Shown here in pieces: positions 5,065 to 12,602 of a stretch of DNA of 20,710 nt. The stretch comes from Phycisphaerales bacterium UBA6054. Lineage in GTDB: Bacteria > Planctomycetota > Phycisphaerae > Phycisphaerales > UBA1924. Numbering within the stretch: the stretch's first letter is position 1; the number at the start of each line of letters is the position of its first letter. The notes below the pieces were generated by a model, which saw only the letters and a program-made list of their open reading frames with translations, did no database searches and was not told the DNA's origin. Both the position numbers and the translations under genes were made by a program. The stretch lies in contig DIYM01000165.1 of assembly GCA_002429045.1 (NCBI GenBank), positions 228 through 20,937 on the forward strand, in the 5' to 3' direction.

Positions 5065-7824
5065 TTAGCGTCCCACGACGTACGCGGCCTCGAGGACGCG
5101 CTCGATACGCGTGCGGGTGTCTCCGAGATGGGCCTGGACGTACGGGTCGTCGGATGAGTCCAGTGCGTCCTCGGCCATGCCGTCGATCCGCCCGAGCTCG
5201 GCGGTCGCCAGCGTGCTGATCGTCCGCAGCGTGGGGTCGCCCGAGCGGAGCAGCGCCAGCGTGCTGAGTCGCTCGATGTGCTCGCGCTGGAGCGAGCGGC
5301 GGAAGCTGGAGATGGCCACATCGTTCCCGTCGAGCTCACGCCACACGCGGTCCGTGACCGTGCGGACGAGCTCGATCAGCGTGAAGGTATCGCCCTCGGC
5401 CCGGAACTCGTTGTCGTACACGCGGCGCAGGCGTGTCGGATTCATGATGAACGAGAGCCCGGTGCCCTGCACGGAGGCGGCGAGGTTGTGGACGGTGAAG
5501 CTCGGGTCGGTCATCATCTCGCCGAGCCCGGCGTTGTCCCACCAGTACTCTTTGCCCATGTGGCGGACGAGCTCGGGGGTCAGCCCGAAGGCGTCGTCCT
5601 CGAAGGCGCAGTCCATGATGAGGTTGAGGGCCCGGCGTTGCTCGTCAGCGGGCACGTCGGAGACGGGCGTCGGCGCGTTCTTGTCGCCCTTGAACGAGTT
5701 GCTCGTGTACGAGCCGCCGATGTACGGGGCGGCGATGGACATCGCCTGGATCTGGCTGCCCAGCGTCGTGCTGTAGCGCCGGCGGGCGACGGCCCACGAC
5801 TCGCCTTCGTCGACGATGTCGGTCAGCATGCGCTCGCGGATCTTCTCGATGAGAGCCAGCCGTCCCTCGGCGAACGCCAGGTTGTCCTTGCCCATGTCCC
5901 AGGTCATGTTCCGGGGGTCGGACCCGACCGACATCGCGGTCTGGGCGATGTAGATGTGGTCGGGCTCGGCGGACCGGGCGAGGACCTCGTCGACCCTGTC
6001 CGCCGGGCCGTAGCCGAACGCGATCGCCCACATGTCGTAAGGACCGATCTCGGGCGACGCGAACGCGCCCTGGGTCTCGCCGATGCCGGTCCCCGTGAGC
6101 GGACCGGTGCTGATGTTGGCGGCGACGTAGTCCATCACCGAACCGATGGTGGCGCCCTCGTAATCCTCGCTGTTGATCTGGGCGTTGGTTCGGATGGTCG
6201 AGGCCGCCATGTTGTGCTGCAGCCCGAGGCAGTGCCCGACCTCGTGCGCCGAGATGTAGCGGATCATGGCGCCAAGGTATTCTTCCGGCAGCCCCTCGAG
6301 CAGGTCGTCGTCGCCCGCGTCGATCACGCCGAGGGCCAGGGCGGCGTCGGCCAGGGAGATATCGACGCTGAGCATGCTACCGATCGTGCACGCGTTGTTG
6401 GCGTGGTCAGCGGCCCATGCAGACCAGGGGTTGTCTCTGGTGCCCAGTTCGGTCCCGGCGGCCTGCTCGGCCTCCAGCGCGCGTTGGTGCAGGATCTGGG
6501 CGCGCCGTGCGGGCTCGGCGAGCAAAACCCTGGGGTCCCAATCGGGGTGATCGGCGAAGAAAGCCAGGGTCTCCGGGCTGAACGACTGCTCGGTGATCTC
6601 GTCGGAGAAGTTGGTGTACATCGCCCGAACGGTCCGGGTCAGGCCCTGGTGCCAGACGACGTCCGCGTCGAGGATCTCGCCCGTCAGCGGGTTGGCCCGG
6701 CTCGGCCCGATCGCGTAGCCCTGCTCTGACGCGTTCCAGCGGAAGAAGTTGTACCGGGCGTCCTCCGGGTCCTTGTCCATGTGGGCGCCGCTGCGCGAGT
6801 CCTGCTGATAGACCTCCAGGGCGCCGACGATGCCGATCGCCTCGAATGCCTTGTTCCACATCTCGATGCCCTCTCGGACGTAACGCCGGAACCGCACGGG
6901 TGTGGTGTGCTCGATGTACCAGACGATGGGTTGCTTGGGCGGCGACATGTTCAGGCTCGGGTCGGCCTTCTCGACATGCCAGCGGTTGATGTACCGCTCG
7001 GTCACGTCCTCGCGTGCGGGCTTGGCGTAGTCGCTGTGCGAGGAGTAGAAGTAGCCCACCCGCGGATCCGCGGCACGCGGTTCGTAGCCCTTAGAGCCTT
7101 CGAGTGTGCGGATGTCGTAGATCATCCTGAGAATCTGCCCATCGGCGAGTTGCGGTGCCTGGTACTCGACCAGGATGTTCTCTGGGAACGCCTTGGACTC
7201 GGTGATCGAGGCGAGTGAGGCGTCGACCGTCCAGGGGAACGGGCCGTACCACGGGGCGCCGCTGGACGTAAAGAACTTGCGCGTTTCGCGCGTGGCGATC
7301 GCGCCGAAGTCGATCACGGGGCGGTTGCCCGGCGCCATCGCCATGATGGGTGTTGAGAGGATGACCCGTCCGGTGAAAAGCTGCTCGATCGAGTCCTTGG
7401 CCTGCTGGTCGCCGTCGGTCCGGACGGAGAGGTTGGGCGCGACCAACGCGAGTTTCTTGCCGATCCGTTCCCACTGCGCGAAGATCGTCGGGCCCATGAC
7501 GCCCGCCTGCGAGTCGCCGCCCGACAGGGTGCAGGAGATCATCATCAGTTTGCCTTCGTACCGCTTGGGGAGCACGGCCAGCATGCGGCCCGTCTTGCGG
7601 TCCTCGTAGAGATCCCAGTACCCAGCCGAGCCGTCGGCGTTCGTCGAGACCTTGCTCAGCCCGCCGGTGACCTTCTCGAACGGGGGGAACTCCTCGCTCG
7701 GAGCGGATGCGAGCGTCTCGGCGTGTGCGGGCCGCGGTGCGACCGCGGTGGCGACGAGACCGGCGCACACACAGACGGACATGAGGGCGGTGCGCGGAAC
7801 GTTCGGGCTGGAGCGGTGTGTCAT
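5065..7824 (-). CDS. Secreted zinc-dependent metalloprotease (DUF5117/DUF5118/DUF4953 family)
   Basis: A 919-residue exported peptidase-like protein. Residues 1-35 form a signal peptide (LMSVCVCAGLVATAVAPRPAHA) with AHA as the likely cleavage site. The zinc motif HExxHxxGxxH is intact: H527, E528, H531, G534 and H537 in AHEVGHCLGLQH. About 27 residues on, GSVMDYVAANI supplies the Met-turn (M564). This is metzincin architecture. The order matches the large family annotated as zinc-dependent metalloprotease with DUF5118 near the N-terminus, DUF5117 next and DUF4953 around the active site; those names come from memory. The ATG at 7824 has a strong GGAGGAG site about eight bases upstream. It is divergent from the PAS-HTH regulator gene and convergent with the dockerin gene, and a terminator candidate follows its stop. 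The substrate is unknown; extracellular or periplasmic protein breakdown is the likely role. Confidence 0.93.
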   Translation of the reverse strand: MTHRSSPNVPRTALMSVCVCAGLVATAVAPRPAHAETLASAPSEEFPPFEKVTGGLSKVSTNADGSAGYWDLYEDRKTGRMLAVLPKRYEGKLMMISCTLSGGDSQAGVMGPTIFAQWERIGKKLALVAPNLSVRTDGDQQAKDSIEQLFTGRVILSTPIMAMAPGNRPVIDFGAIATRETRKFFTSSGAPWYGPFPWTVDASLASITESKAFPENILVEYQAPQLADGQILRMIYDIRTLEGSKGYEPRAADPRVGYFYSSHSDYAKPAREDVTERYINRWHVEKADPSLNMSPPKQPIVWYIEHTTPVRFRRYVREGIEMWNKAFEAIGIVGALEVYQQDSRSGAHMDKDPEDARYNFFRWNASEQGYAIGPSRANPLTGEILDADVVWHQGLTRTVRAMYTNFSDEITEQSFSPETLAFFADHPDWDPRVLLAEPARRAQILHQRALEAEQAAGTELGTRDNPWSAWAADHANNACTIGSMLSVDISLADAALALGVIDAGDDDLLEGLPEEYLGAMIRYISAHEVGHCLGLQHNMAASTIRTNAQINSEDYEGATIGSVMDYVAANISTGPLTGTGIGETQGAFASPEIGPYDMWAIAFGYGPADRVDEVLARSAEPDHIYIAQTAMSVGSDPRNMTWDMGKDNLAFAEGRLALIEKIRERMLTDIVDEGESWAVARRRYSTTLGSQIQAMSIAAPYIGGSYTSNSFKGDKNAPTPVSDVPADEQRRALNLIMDCAFEDDAFGLTPELVRHMGKEYWWDNAGLGEMMTDPSFTVHNLAASVQGTGLSFIMNPTRLRRVYDNEFRAEGDTFTLIELVRTVTDRVWRELDGNDVAISSFRRSLQREHIERLSTLALLRSGDPTLRTISTLATAELGRIDGMAEDALDSSDDPYVQAHLGDTRTRIERVLEAAYVVGR

Positions 7825-8019
7825 CGGTCTCTCCTCCTGCTCGTGATTGGGGGCGTGGTGTCATCGGGCCGATGGCCTCGATGCTCTTCTACCGGGCCCA
7901 GATGAGAGGAGATGCGGCCATTTGATCGGTGTATGTAAGGATTCCGGGCGTCGTTGCCGCCACAAAACCGGCTTTCTTTATGGTTAAGGAATGATTCATG
8001 ACCTCGGGGTGAACAGTTA

Positions 8020-8086
8020 CATCTATCATCTCGTTGACGTCGGGACGGAGAGGGGCGCTGAGTGGAAGTGGTTCGCTTGATAGATG
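8020..8086. promoter_or_regulatory. Inverted repeat flanking the start of the PAS-HTH gene
   Basis: CATCTATCA at 8020-8028 has its exact reverse complement TGATAGATG at 8078-8086. The 49 bases between them contain the ribosome site and the GTG start. It could be an operator pair or an RNA stem enclosing the translation start. The nine-base match is seen; any function is inference. Confidence 0.3.
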
Positions 8087-8814
8087 CCGAGACGGTGCCC
8101 GCGCTGGTGCCCGGCGGCGAATCCGTGGGTTCCGGGGCGCTCGGTGCGCCGACGGTGGATGCTTCCGCGTTGGTCGTCTTGGAGTTCATGGCCGCGGTGC
8201 CCTGTGTGGTCCGTGATGAAGACCTCAGAGTCCGTTGGTGCAACGACGCCTACGCCGCGTTGAGCAAGCAGCCGCCCGAAGAGTTGCTGGGCAGCCAACT
8301 CGAGGACTTCCAGCCCAGCGAGGCCGCTAAGGAGAGGATCCGGGTGATCCGCCAGGTCCTCGAGACCGGTCGCCGGGAACGGTACTACCAGGTGGGTGCC
8401 GACCGGAGGCTGCTGTGCAGCCTGCTGCCGATCGATCCGGTGTCCTTCGGGCATCGGGGTGTGCTCATCATGATTCAGCAGGAGACGGGGCTGGGGTGCC
8501 AGTGCTGCGAGCCGGGGAGCATCCCGGTGCTCTCAACGCCTCTGCTCGATGAGTTGGGGGTGCTCTCCCCGGCCGAACTCCGCGTGCTGCTCCACCTGGG
8601 TAAGGGGCGAACAACCGCCGAGATCGGCGGGCATCTGTCTCGATCGGCCAAGACGATCGAGAAGCAGATCGAATCGATCCACCGCAAGCTGGACACGGGT
8701 TCCCGGGCCGAACTCGTCAGGCTGGCGGTTGAGCGCGGCTTGCAGGCGTTCGCAGACGGCGAATGGGAGCGGATCATCGAGGGCGCGAAGGCCGTCAAGC
8801 GATCATCCAACTGA
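8062..8814 (+). CDS. PAS-domain transcription regulator with LuxR-type HTH
   Basis: A 250-residue probable DNA-binding regulator. Residues about 38-140 form a PAS-like sensor: FMAAVPCVVRDEDLRVRWCNDAYAAL, then the typical PPEELLGSQLEDF, and an RRLLCSLLPI to VLIMIQQ beta-sheet. A short linker carries Cys146, Cys148 and Cys149 (CQCC). Residues about 166-228 form a LuxR/GerE-type helix-turn-helix: LSPAELRVLLHLGKGRTTAEIGGHLSRSAKTIEKQIESIHRKL, quoted here only as the LSPAE start, the TTAEI turn and the SAKTIEKQI recognition helix. The start is GTG at 8062, with GGAGAGGGG ending about seven bases upstream; no in-frame ATG is near. It is divergent from the metalloprotease gene, sharing 237 bases. No receiver domain is present, so it is not a classical response regulator. 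The ligand is unknown. Confidence 0.9.
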   Translation: MEVVRLIDAETVPALVPGGESVGSGALGAPTVDASALVVLEFMAAVPCVVRDEDLRVRWCNDAYAALSKQPPEELLGSQLEDFQPSEAAKERIRVIRQVLETGRRERYYQVGADRRLLCSLLPIDPVSFGHRGVLIMIQQETGLGCQCCEPGSIPVLSTPLLDELGVLSPAELRVLLHLGKGRTTAEIGGHLSRSAKTIEKQIESIHRKLDTGSRAELVRLAVERGLQAFADGEWERIIEGAKAVKRSSN

Positions 8815-8917
8815 CCGGCCGATGCGGCCGCCCTGCGCGGTCCGAATGGCCGATCGCCCGTGAGCCCGCGTGATGGCTCGGCTCGGACGGTCGGGCGTCG
8901 GGATGGGATCGTGTTGG

Positions 8918-9124
8918 TTAGGCGGAACGGGCGGGCGTGAACCCTTCGCAGCCGCTGATCGGTGTGACCTTGAGCTGGAGCGGTTCGTTCTTGGGGTGCC
9001 CGCACTCGGCGACCACGTCGGCGGAGCCCTGGCCGTTGATGCGGATCTGGACGATCTGGGGCGAGTCGTCATGCTCGCCGAAGTGGGCGCACAGCCCGCA
9101 CTGTCCGTCGGTGAGTTTCAGCAT
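8918..9124 (-). CDS. Small Cys-rich protein, probable zinc binder
   Basis: A 68-residue protein of unknown function. It has C9-x2-C12 followed by His14 and His18, then C41-x-H43 and C59, a spacing suited to one structural zinc site. The N-terminus is MLKLTDGQCGLCAHFG. There is no signal peptide or membrane segment, so it is probably cytosolic. The ATG at 9124 has AGAGGT about seven bases upstream. I have an impression of similar small proteins in other planctomycetes, but cannot name a family. It lies 160 bases downstream of the PEP-CTERM-like gene on the same strand. The coding call rests on the ribosome site, the patterned Cys residues and the coding-like composition. Confidence 0.75.
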   Translation of the reverse strand: MLKLTDGQCGLCAHFGEHDDSPQIVQIRINGQGSADVVAECGHPKNEPLQLKVTPISGCEGFTPARSA

Positions 9125-9284
9125 GGTCGGTACCTCTGTGTTCCGACGCCCGGGCCGCCCTTCGGACCGGATTGGAACTGTTCTAAGAAGATACCTAACC
9201 CGTTGGCGTTTGGTGCCTTGAGAATGCGTCTCTTTTGGATCTTGCGACTGAATCTCAGGATCATCACCGAATGGGGGCCGCCCT

Positions 9285-9977
9285 TCAGCGACGGCGGCGG
9301 CCGTGGATCAACGCGGTGAGCCCGAGAAGTGCGGCGGTGGACGGCGTGGGGGTGAGCGTGAAGGCGTACTCGGAGATGCCTGCGTTGGTGAACGCACTCA
9401 GCTCGTAGCTGCCCGGGCCGATGGTGCCCGTGATGACGAGCGGATTGGACGGGTCGAACTGGCCCGGGAAGTAGAAGTCGGTGAACTCCTCGTCTGTGAC
9501 CGTGTTGCGGAAACCGAATCCTCCGCTCCCGACGTCGTTGTCGAAGTCGAAGTCGAGGAGGGTGAGTTCGAAGTCCATGGCCCGGTCGATGGCGAAGAGG
9601 ATGCGCGACGACATGCCCGCGTTGACCGAGTCCGGGATGCCGAAGAACCCCCCCGCGGAGCCTCGGACCGTGACGCGGTGCTCGAAACCGCCGTCCGATC
9701 TGAGTCCTCCGATGGCGTCGGCCGACGCGGTGCCCCACGGGAAGCCCTGGAAGACATCGCCGCCCGCGGCGTCGGCGTTGAACGTGAGCAGCTCGGGCCC
9801 GCCCATCTCGACGAAGTTCTCGTCCCCGATCACGGTGGGTTCCTGGCTGGCGTCGTACTGAACGAGAGGATCCAGCGAGGTGGTGTAGCGAACGCTCATG
9901 GTGGTCACGCTCGCGTGGGCGGTGGCCGCGCCAACAAGCAGAACGCTGGCGGACCGAACAATCGTCGAAGCATGCAT
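9285..9977 (-). CDS. Exported protein with PEP-CTERM-like sorting tail
   Basis: A 230-residue secreted protein of unknown function. Residues 1-23 are a signal peptide (TIVRSASVLLVGAATAHA) with cleavage after AHA. The body is a beta-rich, Gly/Asp/Phe-rich domain (for example LTLLDFDFDNDVGSGGFGF) and lacks catalytic motifs. The C-terminus reads TPTPSTAALLGLTALIHGRRRR: a Pro-containing start, a hydrophobic helix and a basic cluster. This is the layout of the PEP-CTERM signal used by the exosortase/archaeosortase system, with PTPS in place of Pro-Glu-Pro. The frame is open upstream to 10118, but the ATG at 9977 places the signal peptide at the N-terminus and has AAAGGG nearby. It lies 100 bases downstream of purB on the same strand. 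No exosortase gene is in the window. Confidence 0.85.
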   Translation of the reverse strand: MHASTIVRSASVLLVGAATAHASVTTMSVRYTTSLDPLVQYDASQEPTVIGDENFVEMGGPELLTFNADAAGGDVFQGFPWGTASADAIGGLRSDGGFEHRVTVRGSAGGFFGIPDSVNAGMSSRILFAIDRAMDFELTLLDFDFDNDVGSGGFGFRNTVTDEEFTDFYFPGQFDPSNPLVITGTIGPGSYELSAFTNAGISEYAFTLTPTPSTAALLGLTALIHGRRRR

Positions 9978-10077
9978 GCTGAACCCTTTCGTTCTGTTCT
10001 CCGAACGTACCACAAACCCCGTCTGGGACCCAATGAAGATCGTGTTTTCCTGGTACTCGCCGGATAGCGGCCCGGGT

Positions 10078-11649
10078 TCAGACGCCGCGGTCGGATGAGC
10101 CGAGCGATTCCAGCTCACGGGCGTACCGCTCGCGCAGCGGCTCGACGACGTCCTTCACGAACCGTTCGGTCTGCTCGACGCTGCGGCCGACGTACCGCAT
10201 GGGGTCCATCAGGTTGTCCCAGTTCAGGTCGCGTTCGAGGCGCCCGCCGTTGGCTTCGGACCGGAACATGGGGTCGTTCTTGACGCGGTCGAGCAGGTCG
10301 TTGCTGAGCCCTTCCTGCTTGACGCGTTGCCCGGCCGCCTGTGCGTGGACGCGGATGGCTTCGTGGAGGTCCTGGCGGTCGCCGCCGGCTTTGACGGCGT
10401 CCATCAGGATGTTTTCTGTGGCGAGGAACGGCAGCTCGTCCATCAGGTTCTTGCGGACCATCGCTTCGTTCACGACCAGCCCGGACGCGACCTCGTGCAT
10501 GAGGTCGAGCGCGCCGTCGAGGGCGAGGAACGCCTCGGGCAGCGACAGGCGCCGGTTGGACGAGTCGTCGAGGGTGCGCTCGAGCCACTGCGTGGCGGCG
10601 GTGTCGTAGGCGTTGCCGACGAGGTTCATGACGAACCGCGCGAGCCCGCAGATGCGTTCGCACTTCATCGGGTTTCGTTTGTACGGCATGGCCGACGACC
10701 CGATCTGCGACTTGCCGAACGGCTCGTCGATCTCCTTGCGGTTGGAGAGCAGGCGGATGTCGGTGGCGATCTTGTGGAGGACGGAGGCGATCGATGACAG
10801 ATCAGAAATCATGAGCGAGTCGAAGACTCTGGGGTAAGTTTGCCCCGTCGCCCAGAAGCAGACACCGCCATTGCAGGGTGAGTGAGCGGGTTCTGTGTTG
10901 AGGTTTTTGACGGCGTAGCCCGGAAAGAGTGCCGCCGTATCTAGATCGAGCATTCGGTTGATGACGATGCTCTCAAACCGGTCGACCAATCGAGGATCAC
11001 CTGAGAAGACAGAGAGGAATGACGCTTGCGTCCCGGTCGCTCCGCGTACACCACGCCAGCGCTCGACAACTCGTGAGGCATATTCGATGCGCTCGCCGAC
11101 GAGGTGCAGCTCGGCCGCCCACATTGCCGAACGCCGTCCAATGGTGGTCGGCTGAGCGGCTTGATAATGCGTGAAGCCGAGTGTTGGGGTGCTAGACCAT
11201 TCTTGCGAAAACTGTCCTAGTGCTATTAGCACCCGCGCTAGTTTGGATTGAATCACGCCGCGTGCACGTCCTATTGCAAGCAAGTCAGCGTTGCACACCA
11301 CGTCCTGGCTCGTGCACCCCAGATGGATGATCGGCTTGGCCTTCTGGCACTGCTCGCCCAGGCAGTGGACGTGGGCCATCACGTCGTGGCGGAGTTCGCG
11401 TTCGAGTTCAGCAGCGCGGGCGAGTTCTTCGTCGGTGATGCCGCGTTCGACGACCATTCGCAGCTCGGCGATCTGCTCGTCGGTGATGTCCAGCCCGCAG
11501 GCCTGCTGGGCTTCCGCGACCGCGAGCCAGATGCGGCGCCAGGTATTGAACTTGTGGCGCGGCGACCAGATCCGCAGCATCTCCGGGCTGGCGTTGCGGC
11601 TGGCGAGCGGGCTGGTGTACGTGTCGTGCGGGCTGGGCGTGGGTGTCAT
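10078..11649 (-). CDS. purB: Adenylosuccinate lyase
   Basis: A 523-residue enzyme of purine synthesis. It splits SAICAR to AICAR plus fumarate and adenylosuccinate to AMP plus fumarate in the cytosol. The fumarase/aspartase superfamily signature is intact as GSSAMPYKRNP (residues 317-327), with the loop Ser at 318/319. Upstream, LGCTSQDV (residues 110-117), GFTHYQAAQ with His161, and GATGTQASF (203-211) are the conserved active-site blocks. The C-terminal half (ATQWLERTLDDSSNRR, LPFLATENILM, KAGGDRQDLHE) is typical of the longer bacterial/animal-type enzyme. Oddities: about residues 117-285 use codons quite unlike the rest, and residues about 240-268 contain a segment that I do not recall from other PurB proteins. 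The gene is divergent from the tautomerase-like gene across 63 bases. Confidence 0.96.
   Translation of the reverse strand: MTPTPSPHDTYTSPLASRNASPEMLRIWSPRHKFNTWRRIWLAVAEAQQACGLDITDEQIAELRMVVERGITDEELARAAELERELRHDVMAHVHCLGEQCQKAKPIIHLGCTSQDVVCNADLLAIGRARGVIQSKLARVLIALGQFSQEWSSTPTLGFTHYQAAQPTTIGRRSAMWAAELHLVGERIEYASRVVERWRGVRGATGTQASFLSVFSGDPRLVDRFESIVINRMLDLDTAALFPGYAVKNLNTEPAHSPCNGGVCFWATGQTYPRVFDSLMISDLSSIASVLHKIATDIRLLSNRKEIDEPFGKSQIGSSAMPYKRNPMKCERICGLARFVMNLVGNAYDTAATQWLERTLDDSSNRRLSLPEAFLALDGALDLMHEVASGLVVNEAMVRKNLMDELPFLATENILMDAVKAGGDRQDLHEAIRVHAQAAGQRVKQEGLSNDLLDRVKNDPMFRSEANGGRLERDLNWDNLMDPMRYVGRSVEQTERFVKDVVEPLRERYARELESLGSSDRGV
10797..11300 (-). other. Compositional island inside purB
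   Basis: By hand count, 10801-11280 is about 57% G+C, against 62-72% in the neighbouring parts of the gene that I counted. In residues about 122-150 the codons include CTA three times, ATA twice, plus GGA, GCA, CCA and ACA, which are nearly absent from other genes here. The frame is intact throughout. Edges are approximate. Confidence 0.7.
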
Positions 11650-11712
11650 CGATCAAAGATAGGATCCGGCGATGCGTCGGACGGGCCGAACTCCGGCGGG
11701 AAGGGAGCCAGG

Positions 11713-12084
11713 ATGCCGGTGATCCAGATCGAGGCGCTGCCGCAGGCGGCGGGCGTGGATGTCCGCGCGGTGATGGGCGATGTGTGTAACCGCGTGGCCG
11801 CGTGCATGGGCGCCGACCCGGGCCAGGTCTGGGCGACGTGGCGGACGCTGGAGGCGTACACCGAGGGCGATACGCCGGCCGAGTCCCAGCCGGGATCGAC
11901 GCATCCGCCGGTCGCCCGGCTGATCGCGTTCGAGGGGCGAAGCGACGAGCAGGTCCGTTCGGCGCTCGAAGCCGCGGCCGGGGCGCTCTCCGAGGGACTC
12001 CGGCTCGAACCGGGCAACGCGTTCGTGCTGTTCGACGAGGCTCGCGCGGGGCGGGTGTACACGGGCGGGTCTGTGCGCAGCTAG
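11713..12084 (+). CDS. Tautomerase superfamily-like protein
   Basis: A 123-residue protein beginning Met-Pro-Val-Ile-Gln-Ile. Removal of the Met would leave an N-terminal Pro, the general base of 4-oxalocrotonate tautomerase-like enzymes, followed by a beta strand and a helix (VRAVMGDVCNRVAACMG). A second half repeats a beta-alpha pattern: VARLIAFEGRSDEQVRSALE, then NAFVLFDEARAGRVYTGG, ending like many tautomerase-fold subunits. The substrate cannot be predicted. The ATG at 11713 has AAGGGAG at about six bases; the frame is open far upstream across the purB start, but that stretch has no support. It is divergent from purB, and its TAG stop overlaps the stop of the acetyltransferase gene in the palindrome CTAG at 12081-12084. 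The family call is by recognition of the pattern, not a search. Confidence 0.78.
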   Translation: MPVIQIEALPQAAGVDVRAVMGDVCNRVAACMGADPGQVWATWRTLEAYTEGDTPAESQPGSTHPPVARLIAFEGRSDEQVRSALEAAAGALSEGLRLEPGNAFVLFDEARAGRVYTGGSVRS

Positions 12085-12602
12085 GCGTCGAGCATGTCTC
12101 GGGTCAGCTGGTGGGTCAGGCAACGCACGCCGTAGTAGACATCGCTCATCCCGGTCTCGCGGAAGCCGACCTTGGCGAGCACGCGTCGGGAGGCGTGGTT
12201 CTCTGGGTGCGTAACCGCGACGAGCCGATCGAGCCCGAGCGGGCCGAACGCGTGGTCGCGGCTGAGCCGGGCGATCTCGGTCGCGTAGCCCCGGCCCCAG
12301 AACGCGCGCCCGAGCCGGTAGCCGAGTTCAACCTCGGGCCCGTTGAACCCGATGGGCACCAGCCCGCCCTGGCCCATCACGGTGCCGTCACGGTCGCAGA
12401 CGGTCCAGAAGGTCATGCCCGTCTCGGCGTGCGTGCGGACGGCGCGCTCGATCCGCTCGCGGACCTTGGCTTCGTCCCACGGGTCGCCGGGCCCGATGTA
12501 GCGCATGGTCTCGGGGTCGGACCACAGCTCGGCGAGGGGGGTGAGATCCCCGTGCGTGGGGGCGCGGAGGGCCAGCCGGTCGGTGGACGCGATGACGGTC
12601 AC
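12081..12602 (-). CDS. GNAT family N-acetyltransferase (RimJ/RimL-like)
   Basis: A 173-residue acetyl-CoA-dependent acetyltransferase of the Acetyltransf_3 type. It opens with TDRLALRAPTHGDLTPLAELW. The acetyl-CoA-binding motif A is visible as ELGYRLGRAFWGRGYATEI (RxxGxG/A type), and motif B as HPENHASRRVLAKVGFRETG, both characteristic. The acceptor could be a ribosomal protein N-terminus or a small amine and cannot be told from sequence. The start is GTG at 12602, which overlaps the TGA of the upstream zinc-ribbon gene as GTGA, implying translational coupling; no better start exists. Its stop overlaps the convergent tautomerase-like gene by four bases. Confidence 0.9.
   Translation of the reverse strand: MTVIASTDRLALRAPTHGDLTPLAELWSDPETMRYIGPGDPWDEAKVRERIERAVRTHAETGMTFWTVCDRDGTVMGQGGLVPIGFNGPEVELGYRLGRAFWGRGYATEIARLSRDHAFGPLGLDRLVAVTHPENHASRRVLAKVGFRETGMSDVYYGVRCLTHQLTRDMLDA

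Noticed and set aside
5278..6729. A 483-residue plus-strand frame opposite the metalloprotease
   Set aside because: Shadow of a protein with an intact zinc motif, Met-turn, signal peptide and strong ribosome site.
7821..8454. Minus-strand frames across the regulator's promoter and N-terminus
   Set aside because: No recognisable pattern, and they conflict with the clear PAS-HTH gene and with the metalloprotease start.
8816..8830. Hairpin CGGCCG-ATG-CGGCCG after the PAS-HTH gene as a terminator
   Set aside because: Only six base pairs with a three-base loop and no T-run; such pairings are expected at this base composition.
9268..9305. GC-rich inverted repeat at the end of the PEP-CTERM-like gene as a terminator
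   Set aside because: It lies partly in the coding region and no T-run follows on the minus strand.
10797..11300. Intein, intron or insertion element in purB as the cause of the low-GC island
   Set aside because: The reading frame and conserved PurB blocks run straight through; no splice motifs, terminal repeats or extra domain are seen.
11248..11712. N-terminal extension of the tautomerase-like gene over the purB start
   Set aside because: It is antisense to conserved PurB residues, and the Met-Pro start with its ribosome site at 11713 explains the protein.
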